Origin: Anaeramoeba flamelloides
Taxonomy: Eukaryota > Metamonada > Anaeramoebidae
DNA length: 64,000 nt
Direction of reading: 5' to 3'
Assembly (NCBI GenBank): GCA_027625915.1
Contig: JANTQA010000012.1
Location: 8,950,501-9,014,500, forward strand
The first letter of the stretch is position 1, and every line of letters starts with the position of its first letter. Below are positions 42,091 through 53,300 of the stretch, in pieces. The position numbers and the translations under genes are program-made. Below the pieces are notes generated by a model. That model saw nothing but the letters and a program-made list of their open reading frames with translations, did no database searches and was not told the origin of the DNA.

Positions 42091-42998
42091 TTTCCCATTT
42101 AAAACAAGAATAATATTTTAATAATATAAATGCCTAGTTCCCTATTTAAAATATATTCGTTGGATTTAAAATACTTTTAAAAGATAATATTATGACCTCT
42201 TAACTGTCAAGAAAAAAAATTTTTTCATTATTTACTATTAAATTGAAAAATAATATTAGTGGAAAATTGTATTAATCAACTTAAATTATAAAATTCTTTT
42301 TTATATCATTATTGTCCAAGGTCTCTTATTAATCAATAAGTTCTATTTTAAGTTATGTTATTAATAAGAGAAAATTTAGAAAATGTTTATTTCTGTTTTG
42401 AAATGTTTTTTATCATCATAGTTATGATTCATATGTGTCAAGTTAAATAAAGATATATTGATTTTTTTAAAAAAAAAAGAATTTATCGATATAAGACAAA
42501 TTAAAATTTGGAGAAGTCATAAACTTCATATTTCGGTTGGTATTCATAAAAAATTTATCTTAACAAATTAGAAATTTTCAAAAATTAATATAATGTTGAA
42601 AAAAAAATTAACTCTTATTAATTTAATAGTATCACAACAAAAAATCAACGCTTATACAGGAAAAAAAATATTTTTTTAATACTAATATTGTTTATTAGTA
42701 AATATATTTTTATAAAGGGTGTTACAGAGTCATAATTTTCTTAATTTTAATAGGTATTTTCAATTTTTTTTTTAATTGTCTTTTATAATCAGAAAAAAAA
42801 ATAAGAAAATAAAAAAAAAAAGAAAAAAAATGAAAAAAAAATACAGAATAAAAGTTTAGTTCTTGATAAATTTAATATTTAAACGTTTTTAGTAATAAAT
42901 AAAAAACACCTTAGGGTTATAAAATAATACCCTCATCAAAATATCAATACTACTTATTTATTTTTTTCTTATAAACTAAATTCTGAATATATTGGGTA
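42091..42998. other. Non-coding spacer
   Basis: A/T-rich with nothing recognised. Confidence 0.5.
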
Positions 42999-43755
42999 TT
43001 AAGGGATTAGCCTCTGCCAAGTAGAGGCCCAGGAACAAAGTATGTTGTTATTGGGCTTAACTACATTTGTGCTACATCGTTTAAATGTCTATAAAAAATC
43101 GATTAGTCAAGTACTAATATTTGTTGATCTCATCAATTAAAAAATGATCTATGTATTAGTAAAAAACCCAACAATTTCAAAATAATATCTGCATTTCACC
43201 ATAAATTTAAAGGTTGAGTTATCAATATTCAGACTACAAAGTCACAAAATATTTTTCTTAAATTTGTTGCAAAATTTAGATTAGTTACGAAAAAATTCTT
43301 GTTTTTTTTAAACATTAAATAATTAATGAATTGATTTTTTTGACAAATTATTTCTCAAATCCTGCAAATATATTGATACTACAATTAGCTTTATCAAAAA
43401 TAAACAAAAATAATCAGTCTTTGTGCTTTTATGTTGATGATTATTGAGTTAATCTTTGAAATTAAAAAAATATAAAAATAGTTACTTTTGGAAGTTCTAA
43501 ATCTAAATTATTAAATACCAGAATACTGTATTTTGGGTTTCTATTTTTCGATTTGGAAAAGGAATTAAAAATTTTTTTTTCAAAATGAAACTTTTCTAAT
43601 GATGATTATTAGTAAAAAATGTAATAATTTATTGTGCAATAAGATTTATAATAGATTTTTTAGAGCTATTTGATCCATGGTGCACTAATATCGTTTACAC
43701 CCAATTACAACATACTTTGATTATAGTGAAATCTATGGTGACGCTAATCCCTTAA
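42999..43755. mobile_element. TTAA-flanked inverted-repeat element, complete, 749 bp
   Basis: TTAA (42999-43002) then GGGATTAGCCTCTGCC. The right end is GACGCTAATCCC (43740-43751), followed by TTAA (43752-43755). The terminal repeat GGGATTAGC is close to that of family T (GGGACTAGTAA, GGGATTAGTAA), but the body does not match, so it is a second member of a wider TTAA group. No coding capacity. Confidence 0.7.
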
Positions 43756-44112
43756 AAATTACAATATTTTTCGTTTTAAAAACGAAAATTTTTCTCGTTA
43801 TTTGTTTTTAAAAAAAATAAAGTTGAGTTTCCTACATAAATGACATTTATTAAAAGTAAAACTTATAAAATATAAATTTATTTTGATTTGTTAAAAAGCT
43901 ATAAATATTCTAATAAGAAAAAATCGAAAAATAAACTATTCAAAAACAAGAATATAACCAATTTTTTTGTTTCTTGGGTTAAAAGAAGAAGAGGTAGAAA
44001 AATAAATGAAGGTAAAAGTAATACAATCTATCAAAGCAAATGTGAATAATTGTTTAAAAAAAAACTGTAAAAATCAAAAAAATTCCTCAAAACCAAATTT
44101 TATAATTAATGA

Positions 44113-45210
44113 TTATAATAATAAAATATTTGATTTTTTGCATTTTTTCCTCATTTCCATTGGCCAGATAGTTGTTTGTATTTCGCCAATATGTGCCTTG
44201 CGAAGAAAGAACATGCATAATCTTGACTGGCCAATACCACCACCAATTGAAAGTGGTAATTTCCCATTTAATAACTTTTTATGAAACAACAAATCCTTAC
44301 GTTCTTGACACCCTCTGATTTCTAATTGGGCCTTTAAGGAATTTGGGTCAACCCTAACCCCCATTGAGGAAAGTTCAAGGGCGATATCTAAGATAGGATA
44401 ATAAACCAAAATATCTCCGTTGAGACCCTTATAGCCTTTTTCGTTGTTAATTGACGACCAGTCATCATAATCTGGCGAACGGCCATCATGAGGGCTGCCG
44501 TTTTTTAAATCAGAGCCGATCCCGATGACAAAGACTGCTCCATATTTTTTTGTGATTTGGTATTCCCTTTCCTTTGGCGTCAATTTGGGGTAGAGGTCCT
44601 CCAATTCTTCCGTGTGGACGAAATGGATTTTGTCTGGTAAAATGGGCTTGATTTGAGAATAAAGAAAGCTTACATACTTTTCCGTTCTTACAATTGTGCT
44701 GTAAATGGTCTCCACTATTGATTTCAAAAATTTTAGATTCCTATCGCCAACTGAAATGACCCTTTCCCAATCCCACTGATCGACATACAAACTATGAATA
44801 CTATCCAATTCTTCGTCAGGCCTGATTGCATTCATGTCTGTGTAAATCCCGTGCCCTGGTTTAAATTGATAATCTGCTAGCCTCATCCTTTTCCATTTCG
44901 CCAATGATTGGACAATCTCCACTTTCATCTCGTTCATCGCTTTGATCTTAAAGCTGACGGGCTTTTCAATCCCATTCAATTGGTCATTAATTCCAGTCCC
45001 AGATTTCACAATTAGTGGCGCACTTACTCTTGTCAGGTTTAATTCAAAAGACAAGTTTGTTTGGAAAAAATCTTTAATTCTTAAGATCGCTAATTCCGTT
45101 CTTGGGAGATCTAACAATGACTTGTATTTTTGTGGAATTAAAAGACCTGAGAACTTGTCAAGTTTTTCCAATTTCTGCTTTTCTTCGATTGTAGACTGAA
45201 TTGTTTTCAT
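44113..45210 (-). CDS. asnA: AsnA, ammonia-dependent aspartate-ammonia ligase
   Basis: A 365-residue, intron-free protein of the AsnA family (class II aminoacyl-tRNA-synthetase fold), making asparagine from aspartate, ammonia and ATP. Family blocks visible: LIPQKYKSLLDLPRTELAI (24-42), RVSAPLIVKSGTGINDQLNG (61-80), IVQSLAKWKRMRL (99-111), YTDMNAIRPDEELDSIHSLY (123-142), VDQWDWERV (143-151), GAVFVIGIG (224-232), PDYDDW (246-251), GLNGDILVYYPILD (262-275), ELSSMGVRVD (279-288) and SIGGGIGQSRLCMFFLRKAH (321-340). It has the longer N-terminus of the Firmicutes/anaerobe type and about 20 extra residues before it. AsnA is mainly bacterial and archaeal and is known in some anaerobic protists; most eukaryotes use glutamine-dependent AsnB. 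This suggests old lateral transfer. The ATG at 45210 is the first in frame. All substrate-binding blocks are intact. Confidence 0.97.
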   Translation of the reverse strand: MKTIQSTIEEKQKLEKLDKFSGLLIPQKYKSLLDLPRTELAILRIKDFFQTNLSFELNLTRVSAPLIVKSGTGINDQLNGIEKPVSFKIKAMNEMKVEIVQSLAKWKRMRLADYQFKPGHGIYTDMNAIRPDEELDSIHSLYVDQWDWERVISVGDRNLKFLKSIVETIYSTIVRTEKYVSFLYSQIKPILPDKIHFVHTEELEDLYPKLTPKEREYQITKKYGAVFVIGIGSDLKNGSPHDGRSPDYDDWSSINNEKGYKGLNGDILVYYPILDIALELSSMGVRVDPNSLKAQLEIRGCQERKDLLFHKKLLNGKLPLSIGGGIGQSRLCMFFLRKAHIGEIQTTIWPMEMRKKCKKSNILLL

Positions 45211-46052
45211 TTGAGTTTTGGTTTTATGAGTTTGTTAGTTTTGTTTATTAAAATAAAAAAGATTGTTTTGAAAAATAAATGAGTTTGTTTTTTGATATTT
45301 TTCTTTTTTCTCTATTTTTTTCTTTTTTTTTTTGTTATTTTGATTTTTAAAAATTCTTGCATCTAGTATTTCTTGTCAAAGTAATTTTATTTTTTGTTTT
45401 TGTGTTTTCTTAATTGGGTCGTGTCTCGATATTGCGTCATAATTTTTTGCAATTCAAAAGAAATTTAAATATGTGATGTATTTAAAACTTTCAAAAAATG
45501 ATGTCAGAATTGTTGTTTTATTTTTTCATTTTATTGTCCCAAGAAACAGTTCCTCCTGAGTCAATTAAATCAAATTTTAACTCTCTTTCTTTGAATTGGT
45601 TTTATCTTAATTTAAAAGTTGATGATAAAAAATGATGTAAGATTGAGAGAATTCATCAAATTGTCTTTAAATGATAAATGTTTTTTCCAACTCTACTCCA
45701 ACATTGAAAAGCTACTATAAAAAAATCAATATTTTCATTTTGTTACAGTTCTAAAAGATTTGTATGTATTCCTGTTTTTATGGAGTATGTTTTCAAGGGT
45801 GTTTTAAAAATAGAAATTCATATATAAGGTTGTCAAAATAAAGTGTGCAGAAAAGTATAATCTGTGTTTTAAAATTAAAAACGTGCTTTTGATGCTAATG
45901 AAGATCTAAACATAGACGATCAAAGAAACCAACAACAAACCCTTATTAAATATGGTGTTGATTTCTTAAAGTTCTATTATTTGAAGAGAAATTCTAAAAA
46001 TAAAAAGTCCAATTGGAAAATTTATCTCAAAAAATAGAGTAAATTATTCCCT
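45211..46052. other. Upstream region of asnA
   Basis: Non-coding, T-rich near the gene. The asnA promoter should lie here on the minus strand, but no recognisable element is seen. Confidence 0.4.
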
Positions 46053-47215
46053 GAAATTTCTATCATACAGTCATTTTAGCTTTTAAGTCACAAACTTTCA
46101 ACGAAATTTAAATCACAATAAAAATCTCAAATTAAGGGACAAAATTCAAATTCTAGTAAAAAAATTTGATTTAAAAAAAATTCGAATAATTATCCTTTAA
46201 TTTTCAAGACTTATTGTGCTTTAAATTATTATTGAAAATTTCTATCATAAAAAAAAAAAAATGAAAAAAAAAAACTAAGAAAATTATATAAATATTTGAA
46301 GAAATGGTATTCCTAATTTAAAATTTGCATAATAAAATCTGAGGATTTGACCTCCGAAATTGATTTGAACTTCGTTATACTCGAAGTAAGTGAATTAAAT
46401 GCTGCCTTGAAACAAGAAGAAAAAATATGGAATATATTTTGAAACTCGGATTATAGTCGTTGCACATACATTAATCTGATCACTGTAGAAAATTTTTTGT
46501 AAATTAAAAGATCCAACAATCAATAAAGTGATTTAACGACTTGGTAAAAAAATTGAAATGAGATTTTTAAGGACATCTTTTTGAAGTGGAAGTGGTGAAA
46601 TTGTTATTTAAAATCGTTTTGAAAGAGTTCTATCAATCTCTGTTAAATTTAACTACTTTAAATTTTATTTGATTAAGAAATTGAAAATTTTTACAATTTC
46701 AGCAATTCGTGCACTTTTAATCTTTTTAGATCTACTAAAGGTTCATTTACAATTTCATAATTTCCTATTTTGAAGATACTCTCTGTTCAAAAGAATATGT
46801 TCCTGGCGACTTTAATCGGTGTTTCAAAATATAATTCATGTTTTTTTTTTTTTTTTTTTGTTTGGGGGGCATCATCTAATTCGTTACCCAGTGGTATAAT
46901 AAAGTTCAAATCTATTTTGAAGGTCAATCCATTAGATGTTTTATGTAAATTTTAAATTGGGAATGATATTTGTTCAAATATTTATGTAATTTTCTTAATT
47001 TTTTTTTTTCATTTTTTTTTTATGATAGAAATTTTGAATAATAATTTTGTGCAAAATAAAAATCTCAAATCAAGGTATATTTTTTGGAATTTTTTTTTTA
47101 ACAATTTTTTTTATGGAATTTGCATTTTGTACCCATGTTTGATTTTTTATTGATTCTTTAATTTTGTTAAAAGTTTATGACATAAAAGTGGAACTGGTTT
47201 TATGGTAGAAATTTC
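46053..47215. mobile_element. Element with terminal inverted repeats of about 290 bp
   Basis: 46053-46345 and 46925-47215 are inverted copies. The ends are GAAATTTCTATCATACAGTC and, inverted, GAAATTTCTACCATAAAACC. Further in both have cttttaagtcacaaactttc / cttttatgtcataaactttt, then tcaaattaagg / tcaaatcaagg. A second, internal GAAATTTCTATCATAAAA comes next, then a poly-A block and aatatttgaa. The element is 1163 bp with a centre of about 580 bp, in which a frame at 46770-46955 looks like chance. Its subterminal words also occur at 36211-36425. Confidence 0.7.
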
Positions 47216-47599
47216 ATCTGATGATTACCTAGGTTTTTTGGGATAAATTTTCCAAGTGTGTACTTTATTTTTAGAATTTCTCTACAAATAATTGAACTTT
47301 AAGAAATCAGTATTGTGTTTGGTTATGTTCTTTTTCTTTTATTTGAAGAATTTTTTTTTACATTTTAATGAATAAAAATTGTATCCAAAAAAATCACTAT
47401 TTTTACCGAAAATAGACACACTTGGGCATTTTACTATGTTATTTATATTTCTTCGTGTGGCGCTTTCTGGTACTGATGCCATGATTTAAAAAAATCTTAA
47501 AAAAAACTTTACTACTTTTTTGTTTACTTTTTTCCCTTATAAGATGATGTTTATTCGCTTTCTAAGAAATAATTAAATCGGTATAAATGTAAGTTAAAT

Positions 47600-49020
47600 T
47601 TTGAAATTAGTTGAAAAGTGGGTGTTTGTGGCAAAAAATGATTGGTGGTTGGTTTACAAGATATATATAAAATTCGAAACCTTAGAAAAAAGTTTTATTT
47701 TACAAGGAATTCTCCACTATATCCCAATTACTTAGTATATAATGTCTATTACTTTGATCATATTATATGTGGATTTTATGGTGTATGGGGATCTAGATTT
47801 TATTTTGTAAACTGGATTTGTCAATTCTGTGTTTTATTTGATTGGTGGTGGGGTTAAATCCAAATTAAAATATAAAAAAACCTATATCGGGTTTAAATAT
47901 GGGTGTATACTTCTTTGCCAATACACATCATGAATTGGTGGTTTTTAAATACGTGTGTAAAATTAAAAAGGGGGGTAAGAATAAAATGAAATTTTATAAA
48001 AAAAATGAAATTCTGTTTTATTAAGGGCTGTTTTTACAAATGATATTTGAAGTTTCTGATATTTTCATGAAGTTGGGTGTCCCATAAGGCTCGTAAATAT
48101 TTATATAGTGGGTTCTAAGAATATTTAAGTGTAATATTTTTACCTAAGTTGGATTCACTACATCAAAAGGTGAATAAGGGGGTTTTCAATAACTATTTTT
48201 GAGAAAATTCCTTTTCGTGTGAAAATATTATATATGTGGGTCCTTTTTAATAATTTTGAATCTATTTTTCCAAAGTATTATAAGGTTAGAGGTGGGTGTT
48301 TTTCATTTAAAGGTCAAAATTGGGGAAATTTACCAAATTATTGGAATTTTTTTTGTTAATCTCTGGTTGGGTTATACTTTGGCTAAATATTAGTAAAGTG
48401 TTCTATATTGGATAAATTTTACCAAATCAAAATTTTCTAAAAAAAAGAAAGATGATTTATTTTTAGTTGGGCAGAAAAAAATAGTAAATGGGGGTATTAT
48501 CTTATTTAAAAGTCCAATTTAAATGATTTTTTCCACGATTAAAACTTTATTAAAGGTTTATTTTTAAAGGGGGGGGGGTATTTTAGATCATAACCTAGCT
48601 TCTATTTTAAATTTAAATGTGGAGGTTCATTTTTTTTTCAAATAAATGGGTCTTTGAAATGTTTTAATTATAACTGTTGTTTTTTTTTACTTTTTTTATC
48701 AAAAAGGTCAAAAAAGAAGTTATAGAATAGTCCTCGTATTTTTAATATTGTTGTACTTTTAAATTTTTTTTTGAAATAAAAAAAAAAACATACTAATTTT
48801 TGAAACTTTTATTTTAACCAGATGGTTAAATTCAAAACATCATCAAATCACCAATGCGCCAATTCAATCTGGATTTATATATAAATAAACAATTGTACTT
48901 GGGGGTGGTGGGTAAATGGATAAATAAATCTCTGACCGTAAAAATAAATCAAATATTTAGGGGTGTTTAATACAGGAGATTCGGTACAATATCTGATATT
49001 TTAAATGATATCATGGAGGT
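47600..49020 (+). other. Tract with marked G excess on the + strand
   Basis: From about 47600 the + strand is full of GG and GGG words (gattggtggttgg, attggtggtggggtt, aaggggggta, ggggggggggta, gggggtggtgggt) and poor in C, unlike the balanced A/T background on either side. No gene, RNA or terminal repeat is recognised. The frame at 47642-47857 is Tyr/Phe/Trp-rich and follows from the base bias. Confidence 0.5.
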
Positions 49021-49029
49021 TGGAAACTT

Positions 49030-49440
49030 CAATCCAAGAAAAAAAGAAAGAAAGGGCCAAACTCAAAAACAAAAAATTCAGTAAAGGTAACAATTCCTTT
49101 ATCAGAATTGTTCAGATTTGTGGTGGCAATAGAACAATTCAATAAGCCAAAATTTGAAAAAATATTGAAATTTCGATCCTTTAAATTGGGAGTTGTTTAT
49201 TGAATGTTTATAAAACCATCTACTTTTTTTCTTAAGAAAATCGAGATTATTTTTGTTTTTTGTTTTCACATTTCTGATTAAGGGTTCCAGTTTAGAAATC
49301 TCAAAATTTTTTATATAATTTTTCATTTAAAAATGCACATAAAATGATTCTTTGATCCAAATTAGAGATTATTTGAATAAATCTGAGTTCTCAATTAAAA
49401 TTGAGTTGGGCTAACAGGCCATAAATACTACTTGGTGAAT
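49030..49440 (+). repeat. Dispersed repeat R1, copy C (3' part)
   Basis: Matches the right third of copies A and B: caatagaacaattca, gagttgtttattgaa, ttaagaaaatc, gttcyagtttag followed by atctcaaaattttt, and ttgatccaaatt. It starts just after the G-rich tract. Confidence 0.6.
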
Positions 49441-50174
49441 AGTTAACCTCCTTGTTAAGATTTTTACTTTTTTAACTAATTGATAAACAGTAAAAGTTTT
49501 CAAGATTTTTAAATAACAATTTTGATTTCTGAATAACCAAACTACAGCAATTTCATGACCCTTCAATGAAGATCTTAAAATGACAATTATTTTAACAACC
49601 AATTATCGTCTATATACCCTACACAAGACATAGTATAATTTGGTTTTACCACCCTAAATTTTAAATAATTTCTTTTTTTTTGAAGAGGATCGTTCACTTC
49701 AATCAAAAGTTTTTTCTTCCATTTCCTGCTCCAAAAACGTTTTTTTTTTTAAAAACGATTCAAATAGGTATGAAAAAAAAATTCGTTCAGTACTGTACCT
49801 GGTTAAGTTCTTTTTTATATCTTAAATACTCAAGATTTTTTGCGAACATTATTTTCAGTCTTTGAGACAAAATTTTCATATTTGCTTAATGGTTTCAAGT
49901 AAAGAAAATTCGTATGATACTCAACCCATCATCTTTGGGTTGAACAAAATTTCTCAAAAAAAAAATTAATTTTCAAAACCTTTTTATTAATAAAAATCTG
50001 TTATATTTAATGAGAAATAAACCAACAAATCGATCATTGTATAAAACCATGTCTTTATTCAACAGAAAATAATTGATTACAATTAAATAATAATAAACTT
50101 TTAGTCAATTTTTTGCTTCGAGTTCTTTTGACGAACATTTTTTTTTAATTTTTTTCAAGCTTAAAAAATTTTTA
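49441..50174. other. Spacer upstream of ADA2
   Basis: No gene. It contains the ADA2 5' flank with T-runs just before the ATG at 50175. Confidence 0.45.
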
Positions 50175-50309
50175 ATGAATTCCAACCAAGAAGGGGTTCG
50201 ATTTATTTGCTCTAACTGCGAACAAGACATTTCAAACACAATAATTGTTTCTTGTTCCGTTTGCTCTAAGATCGATCTTTGTCCCGAGTGCTTTTCTTCT
50301 GGTGCAGAG
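50175..50309 (+). CDS. ADA2: Exon 1 of ADA2
   Basis: Encodes residues 1-45 with the first six cysteines of the ZZ finger. It ends after a Glu codon at the donor GTTTGG (50310); GTTTGG is a weak donor compared with GTAAGT and GTAAAT. Confidence 0.92.
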
Positions 50310-53300
50310 GTTTGGATATTTTTTTCATTTTGTTACTCTTTTTTTACATTTTTTGTTATAAGAAAATAATCCAATATTTTTACGAATTTCCATTTGTTTG
50401 TGTTCTTGTTAAATTTATTCTTGATCCTTCAAACAAATGAAAGAACATCATAAAGTACACATGGGTTTATTGTTTTAAACTCTCTATTCTTTATTTAAAA
50501 AAATTACTAAAAATCATTTTTTCCTCACCAAATCAATCCAAAAAAAAAAAAAAAAAAAAAAATTATAATCTTGTAATTTGGAGTTGAGGAAACCGACAAA
50601 ATTAATGAAAACTCTTTTGACGAGTTTTTTTTATTTTAATTGCTTTACCTCTAAAAATAACAACAATCGAAAAAACTTGGGTGGTAGCCAACAAGAAAAC
50701 TCACAAAAAAATTAGTTTAAACTCTGAAAAGATCCTCAACAAAAACCCAATTCCTTTGTTTTATTCCTTTACAGTGGAAACGATTGACACTCTTAAAAAA
50801 GTTTCCTTCAAGAGTGAACTCTTCTTCAGTGAGGATTGATATTTTGGAGCTTTTTTTATTTTTTTTCTTGGATTTGATTTTTAAGGAGTGTCAGCTTCCT
50901 TTTCAAAAATGCATTCTTAAGCAAAAATTTAAAAAACTGTTTGCTATTTTCAGTGTAGGAATGCGAAAACTAAAATTCATAAAAGAAAGAAGAAATTAAT
51001 TGTCCAAGATTAAAATTTTGGAATCATTTCCCCATTGTTTGGAAACAATTTGTTATTTTTGTTAAGAGATGAATTCTTGGATGAGTTTCTAATCTTTAAA
51101 GTTGTTGATCAATAAAGTATGGACTTTTTTATGAAGCCAAACGAAGTTATTCTCTCATTTTAAATTTTTAGTGTTTCTTCATTCGGTAACAATTCCTCAC
51201 ATCTTTAAATATATTCCAAAACTAAAGAAATATTTAATGAGTCTGCTGTTATAGTTATTGTTTATGAGTTTTGGAGATTCTTCTTTTTTGTCTCTCTTTG
51301 AAAATTTCGTTTCTTTTGTATTTTTTTATTTGTCAAAAATTACTTTTGATTTTTAAAAAGTTTTTTAATTTGAGAAATAAATTTAAAAATTGAAATATTA
51401 GTTAAATAAAATTCTCAAAATGATTTCTACCCAGATGAAATTGAATTGATATATAAAAAAGAATTATTTCAGATATCTAAGAATAATAATTATTGGATGT
51501 TTTTTGAGATTGGCGAATGGGATTATTTTTACAATAAAATCCCCTTTTATTAATATTTTGAAGAACTGATAGTCTTGGTATTTTTATTCTTACTGTTAAT
51601 TGCAGAATAAAAAAGATCAATATTTCCATTTGGCTTTCCAAAAAAATCACACTCCCAAGATTTAAAATAAATCATCAAAGTCCTCAATTCTAATATATGG
51701 GAATTATTAATTTAAACTTGTTTACAGAAATAAAAATTTGAAATGTTAGATTGTTTATAATATCTTTTTTCGAAAGCCAAATGAAAATTTTGTTACATTT
51801 TTTTGGAAACAAATAGTATAATTCTGGTAGTATTTGGGATAATAAAATCAAATATAAAATTTTATCAAAATTGGTTCATTATTAAGGAATTTCCAAAAAA
51901 AAAATGAGGTTGGTTCAATTGCTAAGTGAAAACAAAAAATTCACAAGATCTAATTTTGACTGAATGGAAAACCAATTTTTTTTTCCTCGTTTCATTTTTT
52001 ATACTTATTTTTGTTAATCTTAAGTAAACTGAATTGTGGAATTCGTTTCACCCCGGGTTTATAATTGAAAGTATTGGATGAATTGATTCACGCAAACACA
52101 ACGTGCTGATTTAATTTTACAAAACTAACCCATAAATAAATTGTTACAATCATTTTCTAATTAACAAATGAAAAATTTTCTTTCAGATTTACCGAATAAT
52201 TCACTAACCAGATGATGAAAAAATAACTAGATCTTTTTTTTTTTTTTTTTTTTTTTATTTATTTTATTTTTGGTATTTGGAATTTAAATGGGATAAAATT
52301 TCATCTGATTATCATTTTTTCAATACAACAATCCGGCTTTAATTTAGGATTCTTTGTTTACACAATGCGTGTATTCAAAAAAAACCAAACATAAATAATC
52401 AGAGATCACAAATTACAACCTATTTGCTTGGAAACTTTTTGGTAAAAGAAAAATAAAAGAAAAATGGAGTGAAATTTTTTTCCAATTTTCTCTTCAAATA
52501 TCTACATTTAAGAGAGACCTTTCAACAAAATTACCACTGGTATGCCTGGAAAAAATACCCACCCGTCTACTTGAAACCCTAAATATAATGTAAGCAATAT
52601 TGTAACATAAACATATCAATAACTTCACATAAGACCTTGAAAATGAAAATGAAAAATTTTAGAGATTTTATTTACCATTTCCTTTTTGAATGTTGCTCAC
52701 CCATTTTAAAAAAGCGAGTGAGAAAAGTTCAAAAATGTTGCCTAAACTTCTTTAAAGATCTGATTAAATAGCTTGATCAACACCTTTTCAAACTTTTTGT
52801 CCCAACTTTTCTTTACTGATATTTGTACTATAAATGGGAAATATAAATTCACTTCATTTTCAATTTCCTTTCCTAAATAACGTTTTTAAATTACAATCCA
52901 CTTTATTGGCAACTCTATTCTCAAAGAAAAATATGGAAAATAAAGTGAAAAATTTTTCCTATTTATAATTCAAACATCAGTATAACCCAATTAATTTATA
53001 AAACCGAATCAAACATTTATCTCGTCAGATTTAAAATATACCAAAGAAAATAGACTGCTAATTGGAGAATAAAAAGAACAAAATTTTCTTTAACTTTCCA
53101 AAAAAATATAATTCTTAAGAATAAAAGAAACCATTCAATTTCTCAATTCAAAAATTGAAAAAACTCTATTTTTTTGCAACATTCCATATTTATACCTGTG
53201 TATTTTAAAAAAGTTATGGAATATTTTTTTTTTTTTTTTTTTTTGAGATTGAAAGAATTTAACAGAAGAATTAAAACTTTTTGTAAGTTTTCTAAGCTAT

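Noticed and set aside
44006-45199. Plus-strand frames overlapping asnA
   Set aside because: Antisense shadows of a strongly matched AsnA protein on the minus strand.
47642-47857. 71-codon frame rich in Tyr, Phe, Trp and Cys
   Set aside because: Its composition follows from the G/T excess of the tract; it does not resemble a known protein.
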